From contig CM067217.1 in the NCBI GenBank assembly GCA_034190945.1, positions 131,779,860 through 131,843,859 of the forward strand: DNA of 64,000 nucleotides, read 5' to 3'. The notes under the pieces are model-generated. The model was not told the origin of the DNA and did not search any database. It was given only the letters and a program-made list of their open reading frames with translations. Positions 12,538 through 24,319 of the stretch are shown here, piece after piece (position 1 is the stretch's first letter; every line of letters begins with the position of its first letter). The stretch comes from Octodonta nipae. Lineage: Eukaryota; Arthropoda; Insecta; Coleoptera; Chrysomelidae. The translations under genes and the position numbers were made by a program.

Positions 12538-12872
12538 TGTTACGAGCATTCATCAACCAATTCGTGGAAGGGATGTTATTCCTACACTTCTGGGAATTCG
12601 AAATGTTTCGTCTCACATCAGGCCGACCGCTGCCGTTAATGGGAATTCCCTTAAAGCTTCCAGAAAATGAAGAGGAGAGAAATATATAAATATGGACAGC
12701 TGGCGATAGGAGGCATTCAGTTTTCGACGGTCGTATTGTATAGTTAAGATAAAATGTAAATAGAGTCTCTAAACATAAATTGTGTTAAAGTAGTGGAAAT
12801 AAATTAGAGTGAATTGGACTGTGTTTTTAAATAAATCCAAGAACTGAACAGATCCCTTGTGTGAAAATAAAA
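12538..12872 (+). repeat. Gypsy copy 1, 5' LTR (3' end lost)
   Basis: Begins TGTTACGAGC, the same start word as the LTR at 18034 (TGTTACGAAA). It carries a TATA-like ATATATAAATA near 12680 and a downstream stretch resembling the U5 side of the other copy. The expected ...ACAACA end and primer binding site are missing: within a few bases of 12872 the sequence becomes the end of a reverse transcriptase. An internal deletion therefore joined LTR to pol. Confidence 0.65.
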
Positions 12873-12876
12873 ACAT

Positions 12877-14656
12877 GTGCAATATCTTCGACATGTGGTT
12901 TCCACAGAGGGAGTAGCTGTTGATAAACAGAAGATCAAAGCTGTCCAAGAGTGGCCAATACCTAAAGACATCCACAAGCTAAGAACTTTTCTGCACGTAC
13001 TATCGTTGGTATGTAGCGGGATTTGGCAATATCGCCAAGCCACTCACAGAGGGAAGGTGCAGTACCAGTGGGACGAGGAATGTCAGCGATCATTGGAGAC
13101 ATTGAACAGAGCATTGACGAGTGCCCCCCTTTTAAGTTATCCTTTACCAGAGGAGAACTTCATCTTGGATACAGACGCAAGCAATGTCGGAATTGATGCT
13201 GTGCTTTCGCATATCCAAGAAGGCCAAGAGAAATTCATCGGATACTCAGCAAGACTTTGAGCAAACCTGAACGGAATTACTGCGTTACTCGCAGGGAACT
13301 CATGGCTGCGGTAAAGGGGGAAGAACATTTCTACAAGTACCTCTATGGTAAAAGATTCCTCCTGAGGACTGATCACGCAGCACTGAAGTGGCTCCTGTAG
13401 TTGAAAAACCCCGAAGGACAAGTGGCCAGGTGGATTGAGCGGTTGCAAGAATTCGACTTCAAGACTGAACATCGAGCTGGAACAAGCCATAAGAATGCTG
13501 ATGCCCTGTCGAGGAGAAAATGCCTTGATGACTGCAAACATTGTCAGCGTGCTGAAGAAAAAGGGGCTGGTCTCTGTGGAACTAACGCCATCGATAACCA
13601 TTGGCAATCTGCGGAAATCAAAAAAGGCCAGAAATTAGATCCAGATTTGAAAGAGGTTTTCCGGTGGAAGGAAGAAGACCGCAAACCTACGTGGCAGGAG
13701 ATTTCCCGATACTCTCCAACCAGAAAGTCGTACTGGGCTCAGTGGAACTCCCTCATCCTGGAAAATTGACTTCTGAAGCGCGTCCTAGAAACTCCAGAGG
13801 AGGGAAACGACAGAAAACAGATTGTAGTTCCAGAAATAGGAGACCAGAGGTTTTACGAGAACTACATGATGGTACAACTGGAGGACATCTGGGAGTAATG
13901 AAAACCCTGGGGAAGAGAGAACGCTTCTATTAGGTAAGCTGCCAAGTAGACGTTAAGGTGTGGTGCCGGAAATGTACGGTTTGTGCAGCAAGTAATGGGC
14001 AGAAGCGACCAAAAGTTCCCATGAAGCAATATAACGTGGGCAGTCCATTCGAAAGAGTAGCCATTGATGTTGCCGGTTCATTTACTGAATCCGACTCTGG
14101 AAATAAATACATTGTGGTGGTGATGGACTATTTTAGTAAATGGGCCGAAGCATATGCCTTGCCGAATTAAGAAGCCTTGACCGTTGCTGATGTCCTTGTC
14201 AAGGAGTAGATCAGTCGTTTTGGTGTTCTCTTGGAGTTGAACTCAGACCACGGTAGAAATTTCGAGTCTACTCTTTTCCAAAACGTCTGCAAGCTCTTGA
14301 AGATCAATAAAACACGGACGACATCATTAAACCCGCAATCCGATGGAATGGTAGAACGGATGAATAGAACCATTAACCGACATTTGTCAAAGGTAGTGTC
14401 TGACCACCAAAGAGACTGGGACCAGTATCTGCACTTGTTTCTAATGGCATTTCGTTCATCTGTGCACGAGTCCACGGGTCAGACCCCGGCCAGTATTATC
14501 ATGGGACGAGAAGTAAGACTACCATGCGATTGGAAGTTTGGACGTCCCCCAGGAGAAGAGACCGCAGGTGAAGACTATGTCAGCCAGCTACGTCAAAAGA
14601 TTAACGACATCCATGAACGAGTCCGGTTAAACATCGAGAATGCCAGTGCATTGTAT
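12877..14656 (+). pseudogene. Gypsy copy 1 pol remnant: RT end, RNase H, integrase
   Basis: The frame opens inside RT at VQYLRHVVSTEGVAVD (the LGHVVS block). It passes RNase H with FILDTDASNVG, RNYCVTRREL, LLRTDHAALKWL and HKNADALSRR. The integrase follows, with the HHCC finger end CRKCTVCAASNGQ and core residues Asp 14066-14068 (AIDVAG), Asp 14246-14248 (NSDHGRNFES) and Glu 14354-14356 (MVERMNR). The second Asp and Glu are 35 residues apart, as in functional integrases. Stops and frameshifts at about 13258, 13399, 13767, 13932, 14168 and 14207 kill it. Gag, protease and most of RT are deleted. A possible 3' LTR start, TGTTACGT at 14753 after a purine-rich tract, is too weak to call. Confidence 0.9.
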
Positions 14657-15390
14657 TGAGCAATAACCCAATTTTCAAACCCCTTCGAGGAACAAGGTGG
14701 ACCAAAATCTGCCACCAGCTGACGGTCTAATATAGTAAAGAAAGCAGCACTATGTTACGTTAGAAGAAATTTCCTATTTTACCAAAAAATTAACTAGATT
14801 TTCCAAAAAATATCTGGAGAAGAAAAGTTGCATTTTCTTTTTGGTTTATACAAAGAGAATTAAAAATGTATTTGTTTTAGATGGATTGTCCACATAAAAA
14901 GAAACCGGAAAATAATAATTTTCATGAAGACGAAACTATCACAGTTTTTGGTACTACCATTTTTGGTTTAATACCACAACTTTGGTGCCCAAACTCCTTC
15001 AAACCTCTACAACATCTTAAACTAAAGCTTTTTTACTCTATTTTATTGATCTATACTTTGCAAAAAATCGATAGAACATATTAATATCTAAATGAGTCAG
15101 AATAAGCCCTCAAGTTAGCTCCTAAAGGACGAATGATTTTCATAATATATGCTAAGTTTGAAGGCCTCGTTCATGTAAACAAAAAATAAAAGACACATCG
15201 GACCAGTTGGGGCTTATTTGGGTTTATAAAGACTGTACCTACAAAAAAGTGGGCGAAAAAAAAATAAAACATGCCCAAAAATGCATGCGAAAATTGCCAC
15301 AAACGCAATTTTTGCAATATAGCTAAAATTAAAAGCGCTGTATCTTAGGCAATTTTTAATCTATTTGCACTTACATGAACAAAAACAAAA
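14657..15390. other. Decayed gypsy tail and unassigned sequence
   Basis: Immediately after the integrase, purine-rich sequence may be the degraded polypurine tract. Beyond 14880 there is a 67-codon frame without known motif and AT-rich sequence. Confidence 0.4.
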
Positions 15391-15563
15391 GTTTCGGCAG
15401 AGTCACATCTGTGTTCTTCAGGTCGGTTCGCATAATTCTCGTAGCATTCTGCTTTCGCTTCTGAAGAGGGCAGATGTGACTTTTCCGAAACGTCGCCATT
15501 TTACCATCGATCCCGGCAGGGATCAGTTATCAACTACGCGGATGAATTCCCGGAAACCACCTA
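15391..15563 (+). repeat. Penelope-like repeat B, copy 1, with inverted duplication
   Basis: The direct arm from 15461 reads CTGAAGAGGGCAGATGTGAC then CCGAAACGTC and ends at AATTCCCGGAAAC. It encodes in one frame ADVTFPKRRHFTID and RDQLSTTRMNSRK. The same block recurs at 17800-17996. Upstream, 15391-15458 is the reverse complement of the corresponding 5' part (GTTTCGGCAGAGTCACATCT and GGTCGGTTCGCATAATTCTC), so the copy has a head-to-head duplicated end. Penelope-like elements are known for such inverted or tandem terminal repeats (pLTRs) carrying hammerhead motifs; that supports but does not prove the assignment. Confidence 0.55.

Positions 15564-15656
<93 letters not shown>
15564..15656. repeat. 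(CA)n-(TA)n microsatellite
   Basis: About 19 bases of AC repeat, then roughly 70 bases of TA repeat with one TC interruption near 15601. It directly follows repeat B, as the (TA)n at 17997 follows copy 2, so the tract probably belongs to the repeat's tail. Confidence 0.95.
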
Positions 15657-15661
<5 letters not shown>

Positions 15662-17221
15662 TATAACCGGTATAGTACGATAAATTTTTGAATGCATATA
15701 TTTGAGCCTTCTATGTGCGCTGTTCTAAACTATTATTTAGTTACTGTAACTGTGTCTAACTATTCACAGGACCATCACAGACCTAAGAATCTACGTTATT
15801 AGAGTATAAGAAATCAACCTCATTCTATATTAGCCAAAAACTCACACTTCCTGTCACCTAAAGTCAAATATTCATCCAAAGTAAATGGCATTCTACATCT
15901 TCTACATCTCTTCCCACTCAGTGGTAGTATGGCACTGACATGTAAAATATTTTACATATTCAAATCAAACCGTGTGCCTAAGCCTTTAAACTAAGAATTT
16001 TACATGATCGACGTTCCAAATGTAAACCAAAACAATTAATTAAAATCGTAAACGGTTGACTTGTCTTTCACTGATAAAAACAACACTGGTCTGTGATTGG
16101 ATTCAAATAGAGACGTCATCCGATAATCTAATCTCTTCCTGTAAACATCCCCTATGTAATTATACGGGTACTAAGGACAACGTTGTTTGTGCGTGATTCG
16201 AAAGAAGGACGTATAAAACATATTATGTAGGTTGAAAGCGGTTTCAAGGAATAACAAATATCAAGGAAAAAATGTAACTAATCTTAACGGTTGGAGTATT
16301 TGCTCTTCAACTTATATTTTGCACATTAATTTTCTGAAAACAAATATAATATAATACTTTGATTACGGATTATATCAGAATAACATTAGTTTCATTTAAT
16401 ACTATTTTATTAACTTCACCTGTATGGCTGAATATTTAAGGTAATTTTGGGAAGGTAATTTTATTCGGTTTCAAATTTCGTATTGAATTGAAACTTGTAC
16501 GTATATATACTTTGGATGACAGTTGAATCACATAGTGTAATGTAGCTCATCTAATATACAGGGCTAATGTATATAAACAAAATGGATTTGATAGTGATAC
16601 TGGCACCTCCACCAGAATTATATATATTGCTATTATTAGTACTAATTGTACCCGAGGGAAAACTCTGTATGTTAGAATTAAATGTTACTATCATTAATAA
16701 TACTTAATTCCTAGCCTCTCTAGGCTACTGACATGGAACATAGTGCAAATTACTTGAAAGCTCTGCAAGAACAACAGATATATAACAATATTCCGAGGCA
16801 GAAGAGACAAGGACCCACTGGAAAATTGTAACTTGCGGCTAAATAAAAACAATGCTAATTGTCTATGTTCAGCCATTGTTTCAAGTAAACAGAGACCAGT
16901 AGTAGTGGTCAATTATGATCGATTGATCAAACTTAAAGCAGTGTAAAAGGTATAAAACACAATAATGCTCTTACTCCTGGAGGCATATGAATTGAGTAAA
17001 TCAAACATAGCCAGTTACATGTTATATTATTTCATGACAGAAGTGACGTACCATCGAATATATAAAAAGAATGAAACGACATTGATAATGAGCAAAACGG
17101 TAGAACCTTATAGAGCAACAACATTATTGAAATCGAAACTCATCTCATTTTTAGTGATCTCCAGAAAGTTTATACATAATAATTTACCCAATATATTGAA
17201 GTTATAAAACATGATATTGTA
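15657..17221. other. AT-rich sequence, no gene recognised
   Basis: Frames at 16694-16912 (-) and 16965-17207 (+) show no family motif. No terminal repeats were paired. Confidence 0.45.
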
Positions 17222-17760
17222 GTAGTGGGTTAAATTAATTACAAAATTTTTTAATTCAGCATTCCCCAGTTTTTTTCTAATATTTTGAGTTCATCTTGCC
17301 TTTTTAATTGTGAAATTTTAAGGTCATCTTGCCCATTTTCTTCTAATTTTGAAAATAACCCTTCAATTAAATTATTTTTTTCACTTTTCATTGTTGAGAA
17401 AAAGTTTTGTTACTTTTCATCTTATTAGTTACGAGGTTTTCTAGTTTAATTATACGTTTTCATCAAAATATTTCACTAACTTTTGTTGAATTTCTTCATT
17501 ATTTTGTTTCTCTTTTCTGTCACGTTTTCTCAAGATCTATCTTATTATCTCGTCCTACTTGTCGGTTACTTGTTAGAATATTTTGAATATTTTTTTGCAG
17601 GTCTCGTCCATTTCTGCCATACTTCGCGTTGTAGTGGTTAATCAATTTTAAACTACACTAAATTCCAGTTTGTCTGACATCAATTGTAGTAGACTCTGTG
17701 GGTTCAATTAATTTAAAAAATGTACACTCACAATAAATGCCTTTATTCAACCAAAATAAA
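17222..17760 (-). mobile_element. Gypsy copy 3, reverse-strand 5' end (LTR end plus gag start)
   Basis: Read on the minus strand, this stretch matches 18330-18760 of gypsy copy 2. TTAATTGAACCCACAGAGTC corresponds to AAATTGAACCCACGGACTTT at its LTR end. The gag leader follows with GAAGAAATTCAACAAA, TTTTGATGAAAACGTA, AGATGAAAAGT and GAAGGGTTATTTTC, each with a counterpart in copy 2. Stops interrupt it. It lies head to head with copy 2, separated by repeat B and (TA)n. Neither the rest of gag nor pol of this copy is present. Confidence 0.75.
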
Positions 17761-17799
17761 CTCCCTTATATACAAAACAATATATACTAAGTAAGTAAG

Positions 17800-17989
17800 T
17801 ATTCGAGTAACTAGAAGCGAAAGCAGAAGGCTACGAGAATTATACGAACCGACCTGAAGAGGGCAGATGTGACTCTGCCGAAACGTCGTCATTTTACCAT
17901 CGATCTCGGCAGAGATTAGTTATCAACTACGCGGTTGAATTCCCGGAAACTAGCGAACACATTTAGTGCTCGTGAAAACTTAAAAACAA

Positions 17990-17996
<7 letters not shown>
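17800..17996 (+). repeat. Penelope-like repeat B, copy 2
   Basis: A simple, non-inverted copy of repeat B: GCGAAAGCAGAAGGCTACGA, GAACCGACCTGAAGAGGGCA, then GAAACGTCGTCATTTTACCA and an end at GAATTCCCGGAAACTAGCGA. One frame reads ADVTLPKRRHFTIDLGRD, a stop, then LSTTRLNSRK, close to copy 1. It is followed by (TA)n and then a gypsy LTR. Confidence 0.6.
17854..17884 (+). ncRNA. Hammerhead-ribozyme-like core in repeat B
   Basis: CTGAAGA (17854-17860) is followed by GGGCAGA, a short loop, TCTGCC (17874-17879) and GAAAC (17880-17884). This is the CUGANGA-stem II-GAAA order of a hammerhead ribozyme. GGCAGA pairs perfectly with TCTGCC, leaving one bulged G. I could not see convincing stems I and III. 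Hammerheads are established in the terminal repeats of Penelope-like elements, which fits the context. In copy 1 the direct arm (15461-15491) has a weakened stem II. Confidence 0.35.

Positions 17997-18033
<37 letters not shown>
17997..18033. repeat. (TA)n microsatellite
   Basis: About 36 bases of TA repeat between repeat B and the start of the gypsy LTR at 18034. Confidence 0.95.
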
Positions 18034-18037
<4 letters not shown>

Positions 18038-18375
18038 ACGAAATTTACCAAAGCCGACCCTGTTTCATTTCAATACGACAACGACCGCTGGGATATAAAA
18101 AAAGCTACAATGTTCGGACGCGAGAAAAACTTATCTCGATCATAACTCGACAACTGTCAAATTGACACTAGATTATACTAGAGAACTCGACGCTGATTTT
18201 AAAAGGAGGACCCATCCGGGCAGCAGTTAGTTGGTGGAGCGAAGAGCTTATATGTAAAATTGTTGTTGTAATATTTGAATCAGCTGTTGTATATTCGATG
18301 TAAATAAATGTTCTAGAAAAGTGAAAGTGAATATTAGTTTTATAATTTTAAATTGAACCCACGGACTTTACAACA
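18034..18375 (+). repeat. Gypsy copy 2, 5' LTR
   Basis: Starts TGTTACGAAATTTACC and ends GGACTTTACAACA, giving TG...CA ends and 342 bp. A TATAAA-like box lies near 18093 and a TTTAAAAGGAGG near 18199; AATAAA occurs near 18306 on the U5 side. It is placed directly against (TA)n. The 3' LTR partner is missing because the element is cut off at 22138. Confidence 0.8.
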
Positions 18376-18379
18376 AATT

Positions 18380-18397
18380 TGGTGATTAGAAGTAGAG
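18380..18397 (+). other. Gypsy copy 2 primer binding site (degenerate)
   Basis: TGGTGATTAGAAGTAG starts four bases after the LTR end. TGG pairs with the CCA of a tRNA 3' end and the position is right for a Ty3/gypsy primer site. The tRNA is not assigned. The reverse-strand copy at 49441-49449 has the same ATTTGG just past its LTR end. Confidence 0.5.
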
Positions 18398-18430
18398 GAT
18401 TAAGTGCAGTTAAAATCGTAATTTGATTTA

Positions 18431-19690
18431 TGGAAACCCGTAGCATGGAGAAGATGGACGAAAGAAACTACCAAAAAAATAGTCAAGCAGGTTATGGAGG
18501 GACTGGACAAGAAAATACCACAGATTCTAGAAAAATGTGACAAGGAAACAACATCAAGAAGAAATTCAACAAAGGTTAGTAAAATCTTTTGATGAAAAAC
18601 GTAAAATAGAATTAGAAAATCTTGTCACTACGATGGAAGAAAAATAACAAAATCTAGTTTCCACGATGAAAAGTGAACAACAAAATCTAGTTTCCACGAT
18701 GAAAAGCGAACAACAAAATTTATTGGAAGGATTGTTCGCGAAATCTGAAGAAAAAAGACAAATGTAATTTGAACAACTAATGCAAATAGTATCACAAGTT
18801 AATGAAACAGAATACAAATAGTAGAATCAGATATAAAAGAGATAAACGACATAAAGATCCTAAAAAATAATGTGGAGGCCCTTGAAACCGAAGTAGATGA
18901 CATCGATTCCATACAGAGCCAGGTGAAATTTGAAATCAGTGCTATTCAAAACAAGGTAGAAACAGAAATCAAAAAAATGCAACAGGACTTACAGAGAGGA
19001 AAATACCAGCACACCGTGAGTACCAAAGGTTCCTTTAGTAAACCACCCACATTCGACGGCAGTTCATCTTCGGCCGATGTATAAACGGCAATTTGAAGCC
19101 GTGGCTACAGCTAATGGATGGGATAATCAAGAAAAATCTACCTCTCTGGTAATTTCGTTAAGAGGTCCGGCCCTAGAACTCTTCCAAAGCATTCCAGTCG
19201 ATGAACAAGATCATCGCCATTCTGGACAAGAGATACGACAATCAATTCTTGAGCCAGGTATACCAAGTCCAACTCAGTGAGAAAACGCAAAAATCTGGTG
19301 AAAGCCTTCAAGAATTCGAAGCAGAGATTAGACGGTTAGTTCACTTGTCACCTGCCAGAGGAAACGAAAGACCAGTTGGCCACACGTTTCATAAACGGCA
19401 TCAGAGATGTGGAAGTACAACGAAATCTAAGACTTAGTGGAGTCAAGAAAAGTAATGAAGCTCTACTTCGGGCTTTGGAAGTAGAGGCCGTCATGAACAT
19501 ATCCAAGCCGAGGGTGCGAGCAGTTTCCTTTAACCAGGAAGAGTAAGATTCACCATTTCAAGCGCTGCTGGCTGGTCTGAACAAAATATTAGAACGGTCA
19601 CAAAGAACTGGCACCAGAGGGGCATGTTACCACTGCGGAGGGACAGGACACTTCCAACGTGATTGTCGAGGGATCGTCAGCCAGTCAGCA
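18431..19690 (+). pseudogene. Gypsy copy 2 gag, broken
   Basis: Gag builds the particle shell and binds element RNA. The ATG at 18431 starts a charged region rich in E, K and Q with coiled-coil character, including repeats of QQNLVSTMKSE. A capsid-like part follows (KPPTFDGSSSSADV near 19045, GPALELFQSIP near 19165, QVQLSEKTQKSGESLQEFEA near 19265). It ends in a CCHC zinc knuckle, CYHCGGTGHFQRDC, at 19625-19666. Several stops and frameshifts (for example near 18640, 19080 and 19280) make it non-functional. Confidence 0.8.
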
Positions 19691-19726
19691 TAAGGGGGCG
19701 AATGCTGACCTCCACCAGCCCCCGAA

Positions 19727-20088
19727 ATGTTATCCATCCGGGGATTTTGCAGAGATAGCAGCAGCCTAGTCATCAGAGGCACAATTAATAGGCGAGCAGT
19801 TACCATCACCATCGATACCGGCGCCGCTGTGTCCATTGCCAAGTCCAGGGTCTTGAGAGCATCACAAATTCGGCCAGTTACCAATAACATCCAGCTCAGA
19901 ACAGTCACCGGCGAGTCCATGTCAATACAGGTTGAGGCAGAGGTCGTGCTACAGATAGGGGACAACATGATCCGGCATAGGGTCCTGGTAGCGAATATTG
20001 AGGACGATTTTATACTGGGAATAGACCTAATTAGCCAGCATGTATTTATGTTCGACCCGAGATATGATGTTCCTTCGGTTCCTAAATG
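19727..20088 (+). pseudogene. Gypsy copy 2 protease
   Basis: A retroviral-type aspartic protease that would cut Gag-Pol. The catalytic motif IDTGAAVS has its Asp at 19814-19816. The second conserved block, FILGIDLISQH, lies near 20010. The domain itself is open, so it is among the best preserved parts of this copy. It leads into RT after a frame change near 20040-20090. Confidence 0.8.
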
Positions 20089-22133
20089 AGGAATTTGTAT
20101 TGAAACGGCTCGTCAACACATCAGTCACCCCCATAAAAATTGTGGCAAAGTCTTCAGCTAGAATTCCCGGTCGAAAGGAACAGATTATTCATGGGCAGTT
20201 AGACAGCAATCCTGGGAGCTGCGTTGGAATGGTAGAGCCCGTACACTCAACTCATGACTACTTAGTTGGACGGGCTATAGTTAAAACTGGACGAGATATA
20301 CCAATCAGAGTCCTGAATTTGTCCAACCACGACATCAGAATTGCCAATGGTCAAGAGATAGCTTGTTTCGAGCCAGTAGAGACCATCATCAGTTGCGAAG
20401 AAGAGTACCAGACGTCGGTGAAGGAGACAGGGCCCAGTAAAGAGTTCCTACAACAGTTTGCTGACCATTTGACACACCTGACACCAGAGAACCAGAAGAA
20501 AGCCAAGCAATTTATCACAAAGCACTGGCAAATTTTTAACAGTCTAGATGGTACCACCGGTCTCACCAACATCATCCAGCATCGAATAGATACCGGAAAG
20601 GCTCAACCCATCAGAATACCACCTAGACGACTACCATTGGGGCAACAACAGGCAGTCGAGGATAACATCGAGTCCATGTTACAAAATGGAATTATTGAGC
20701 CGTCCATCAGCCCATGGTTTGCTCCCGTCGTGCTAGTTAAAAAGAAGGATGAAACCACCCGATTTTGTGTGGATTACAGAAAGCTGAATGACGTCACGAA
20801 GAAAGACAGCTATCCACTGCCCCGAATCGATGACACTTTGACCACGCAGGCTCCCGTTGGTTCTCCACACTAGACCTAAAAAGTGGATGTTGGCAGGTTG
20901 GTCTACACGCAAACGACAGAGAGAAGACAGCGTTCTCCACCAGTAAAAGGCTGTTTCAGTTCACGGTCATGCCCTTTGGGTTATGTAATGCACCCGCTAC
21001 ATTTGAGAGGCTAATGGAGTATGTACTGAGCGGGTTAACATGGAGGACGTGCTTACTATACCTCGACGACATTCTAGTCATGGGTCAGACATTCGACGAC
21101 CATCTGAAGAACCTGGGCGAAGTATTCTCCAGAATTAATATCGCCAACCTGAGACTCAATCCGACGAAGTGTTCCTTATTCCAAAAAGAAGTAGAGTTTT
21201 TGGGCCACGTAGTGTCCGAGTCAGGAATCCGCACCAACGAAGACAAGATAGAAGCCATCCGTGATTGGCCAGTCCCAAGAGACAAGCATGAACTCCGAAG
21301 CTTCTTGGGTCTCTGTTCCTACTACAGGCGATTTGTTGAGGCATTTGCCACCATTGCCGCGCCTCTACATCGGCAGACCACTGAGAAAGAGACCTTCAGT
21401 TGGAATTAGGATTGCGAAACATCATTCAGACGACTAAAGGCGGCACTATGTTACAGCCCTATCCTAGCCTTTCCTACACAGTCCGGCAAGTTCATCTTAG
21501 ACACCGACGCCAGCAACACAGGTTTGGGGGCCGTCCTATCCCAGGTGCAAGATGGTGAAGAAAGGGTGATCGAGTATTACAAATACCTCTATGGTCGTCA
21601 TTTCTTAATTCGAACAGATCATGCCGCACTCAAATGGCTGCTGGACATAAAGACACCGGAAGGACAACTGGCCATTTGGATGGAGAAATTACAGCAATAC
21701 GACTTCAAGGTGGAACACCTTGCCGGCCGTTCGCACAATAATGCCGATGCCTTATCCAGAAAACAGCGAGAGGGTATCTCCATCAGGCAGATCCGAGTGC
21801 AGGCCAATGAAGACTGGACAACGGAACAGTGCGTCCAGGACCAAATGGCTGATCCAGACATCGAACCAATCTTGTCACTCAAAATGAGAGGGGCACCCAG
21901 GCTACGATGGGACGAGGTAGCTAGATACTCAGGCATGCTGGAATCGTTATGGGCTCAATGGGACTCTCTAAGAGTAGACAATGGAATGCTCAAGCGAGTC
22001 TGGGAAAGCACTGATGGACGAGAAACCAAGTCCCAACTGGTAGTTTCGAAGAGAAAAGTACCAACCATCCTGACCGAAGTACATGATGGGATTACCGGAG
22101 GCCACCTGGGCATGAATAAAACCCTTGATAAAG

Positions 22134-22138
<5 letters not shown>
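20089..22138 (+). pseudogene. Gypsy copy 2 reverse transcriptase, RNase H and integrase N-terminus
   Basis: RT begins around GLTNIIQHRIDTGKAQPIR (near 20560) and shows MLQNGIIEPSISPWFAPVV, FCVDYRKLND, MPFGLCNAPATFERLM and the catalytic YLDD at 21058-21069, then FLGHVVSESGI. A frameshift lies near 20865 and a TAG stop at 21407-21409. RNase H shows FILDTDASNTG, lacks the segment between RVIEYY and KYLYGRHF by deletion near 21573, and continues with LIRTDHAALKWLL and NADALSRK. Integrase starts with the finger region VHDGITGGHLGMNKTL and stops at 22138, where the sequence becomes (TA)n and a mariner element. No continuation was found beyond the mariner at 24361. Confidence 0.9.

Positions 22139-22166
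<28 letters not shown>
22139..22166. repeat. (TA)n microsatellite at mariner left end
   Basis: About 28 bases of TA repeat between the truncated gypsy integrase and the mariner TIR. Confidence 0.95.
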
Positions 22167-24319
22167 CAGGGTGAGTTTTTTTTGATGATCATTATGAGGA
22201 TCTCGGAAACTAGCGGAGATAGAGCAATGGTTAAATTGGGAACGATTTGCAGTTTTACTGGCCCAATTTAATGACACTTTCGAATTTTTGTAAAAAGTCA
22301 TGGGTTACTAGATATTTTGAAAAAACGAAAGACTGTCAATTTAGTCAATTCTCTCTAGCTCCTTTGTTTTTGATTTTATAAAAAAAAGTGTAAACATCAA
22401 AATTGAAGGGAATTGTATCCCGAATATGATTGTCATGTCCTCGTTTGCGTGACACTCTCGTATTCGAGATATGACACAAACTTATCGTTTTTTGAATCGA
22501 GACCATAGTTGGCAATGACCTCAAAAAATCGGACATTTTTTAGAGCTTTTCAACGATATAATACTCGATATAGTTATTCATAAAAATAACGGAGTTATGG
22601 ATGCTTTTCTCTCTTATTTTCACTTTTAAAGTGGGTAGTCATGAAATAGATTGATTTATTAATAACTATTCCAAAAAACATTGAACGATTTTTTTATTAG
22701 GTATATCAGATAGAAAGAAAAAACTAAATAAGTAGGTACTTACTAAAAACTTAGGAAATTAAAGTACATAATAATGGTTACATTTGATGTCCGAAAAGTC
22801 CACCATTGTCTTTTTAAGATTGGGATTACCGCTTTCCTCGCAGACCGCCTATCAATTTCTTCAATTGCTTGTAATACCTCCTCCCTTAGGTCACCAACTG
22901 TCTCATATTTTCTTTTGTATACTTTGTTTTTAAGCGCACCTCATAAATAGAAGTCTATAACTGCCAAATCGGGAGACCGGGGTGGCCATTCGCTTGGGCC
23001 ATTTCTTCCTATCCAAGTGTTGTCTTACCAATAACGAGTTATGAGCAGGTTCTCAAATTAAAATTACGCAACATATCTTGAAAAGTGTATTGCAAGAAAT
23101 GCCAGAATCGCCTCCCAGTAAGTGATTCGTCATAGATAAAAGGCCCCAGAATAGACCCTATGATACCACACCAAACATTAAAACCAAATTTTAAATGGGG
23201 TCGTCTTTGTTCTACATGGAAAGGGTTTTCTTTAGCCCAGATATGCTCATTGTGTCTATTGAATATACCGCAGTTAGTAAATTTAGTTTCATCTGACCAT
23301 AACACCTTTAATGGAAACTGTGGATTGTCAAGGCACATGTTTTTAAACCATGTACAAAACAAAATACATCGATTTTCGTCACCAGCATGCAAAGTTTGAG
23401 AAACTGAAAGTTTGTACGGGTGGAACTTGGGCGCTTTCAATACCTTAACTACAGTTCGTTGAGATTTGACAGCTTCTGCCGCAATCTCACGAGTTGATGT
23501 AGATGGATTTTGATTTACCATTGCCAAAACATTTATTTGTGCTGCTTCGTTGATTTGATTACGTTCCTTTGGTGGTTTAGTAAATGATCCATACCTGCGT
23601 AAACTATCGTAAAGCCTCTTAAATGTACATAGAGCAGGTTGACGATGATTAAAATATCTGTGAAAGTATTCCTCAGGTGCACGAACTGAATTCTTATTTC
23701 ATATGATATAACATTCCACCACATTCAGTTTTTCTTCGTTAGAATATTCCATTTTATCACGAAAACTTGTCAATATCGACTGTCAGTTCAGCACTAGTAG
23801 AATTACTCTCAAATGAGGAAACGTCAAAGTGAAAACAATCTTTTTCATGGCTACCTACGTTAAAAGTGAAAATAAGAGAGAAAAGCATCCATAACTCCGT
23901 TATTTTTATGAATAACTATATCCAGTTTATATCGTTGAAAAGCTCTAAAAATGTCCGATTTTTTGAGATCATAGCCAACTATGGTTTCCATTCAAAAAAA
24001 GATAAGTTTGTGTCGTATCTCGAAAACGAGAAGTGTCACGCAAACGAGGACATGACAATCATATTCGGGATACAATTTCCTTCAATTTTGATATTTACAC
24101 TTTTTTTATAAAATCAAAAACAAAGGAGCTAGAGGGATTTGACTAAATCGACAGAATTTCGTTTTTTCAAAATATCTAGTAAGCCATGACTTTTTACAAA
24201 AATCCGAAAGTGTCATTAAATTGGGCCAGTAAAACTGCAAATCTTTCCCAATTTAACCATTGCTCTATCTCCGTTAGTTTTCGAGATCCCCATACTGATC
24301 ATCAAAAAAAAAACTCACC

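Noticed and set aside
14753..14775. TGTTACGTTAGAAG as 3' LTR start of gypsy copy 1
   Set aside because: After the first seven bases it matches neither LTR in the window; kept only as a remark.
14881..15084. 67-codon frame starting MDCPHKKK
   Set aside because: No motif, no codon bias, lies in AT-rich element debris.
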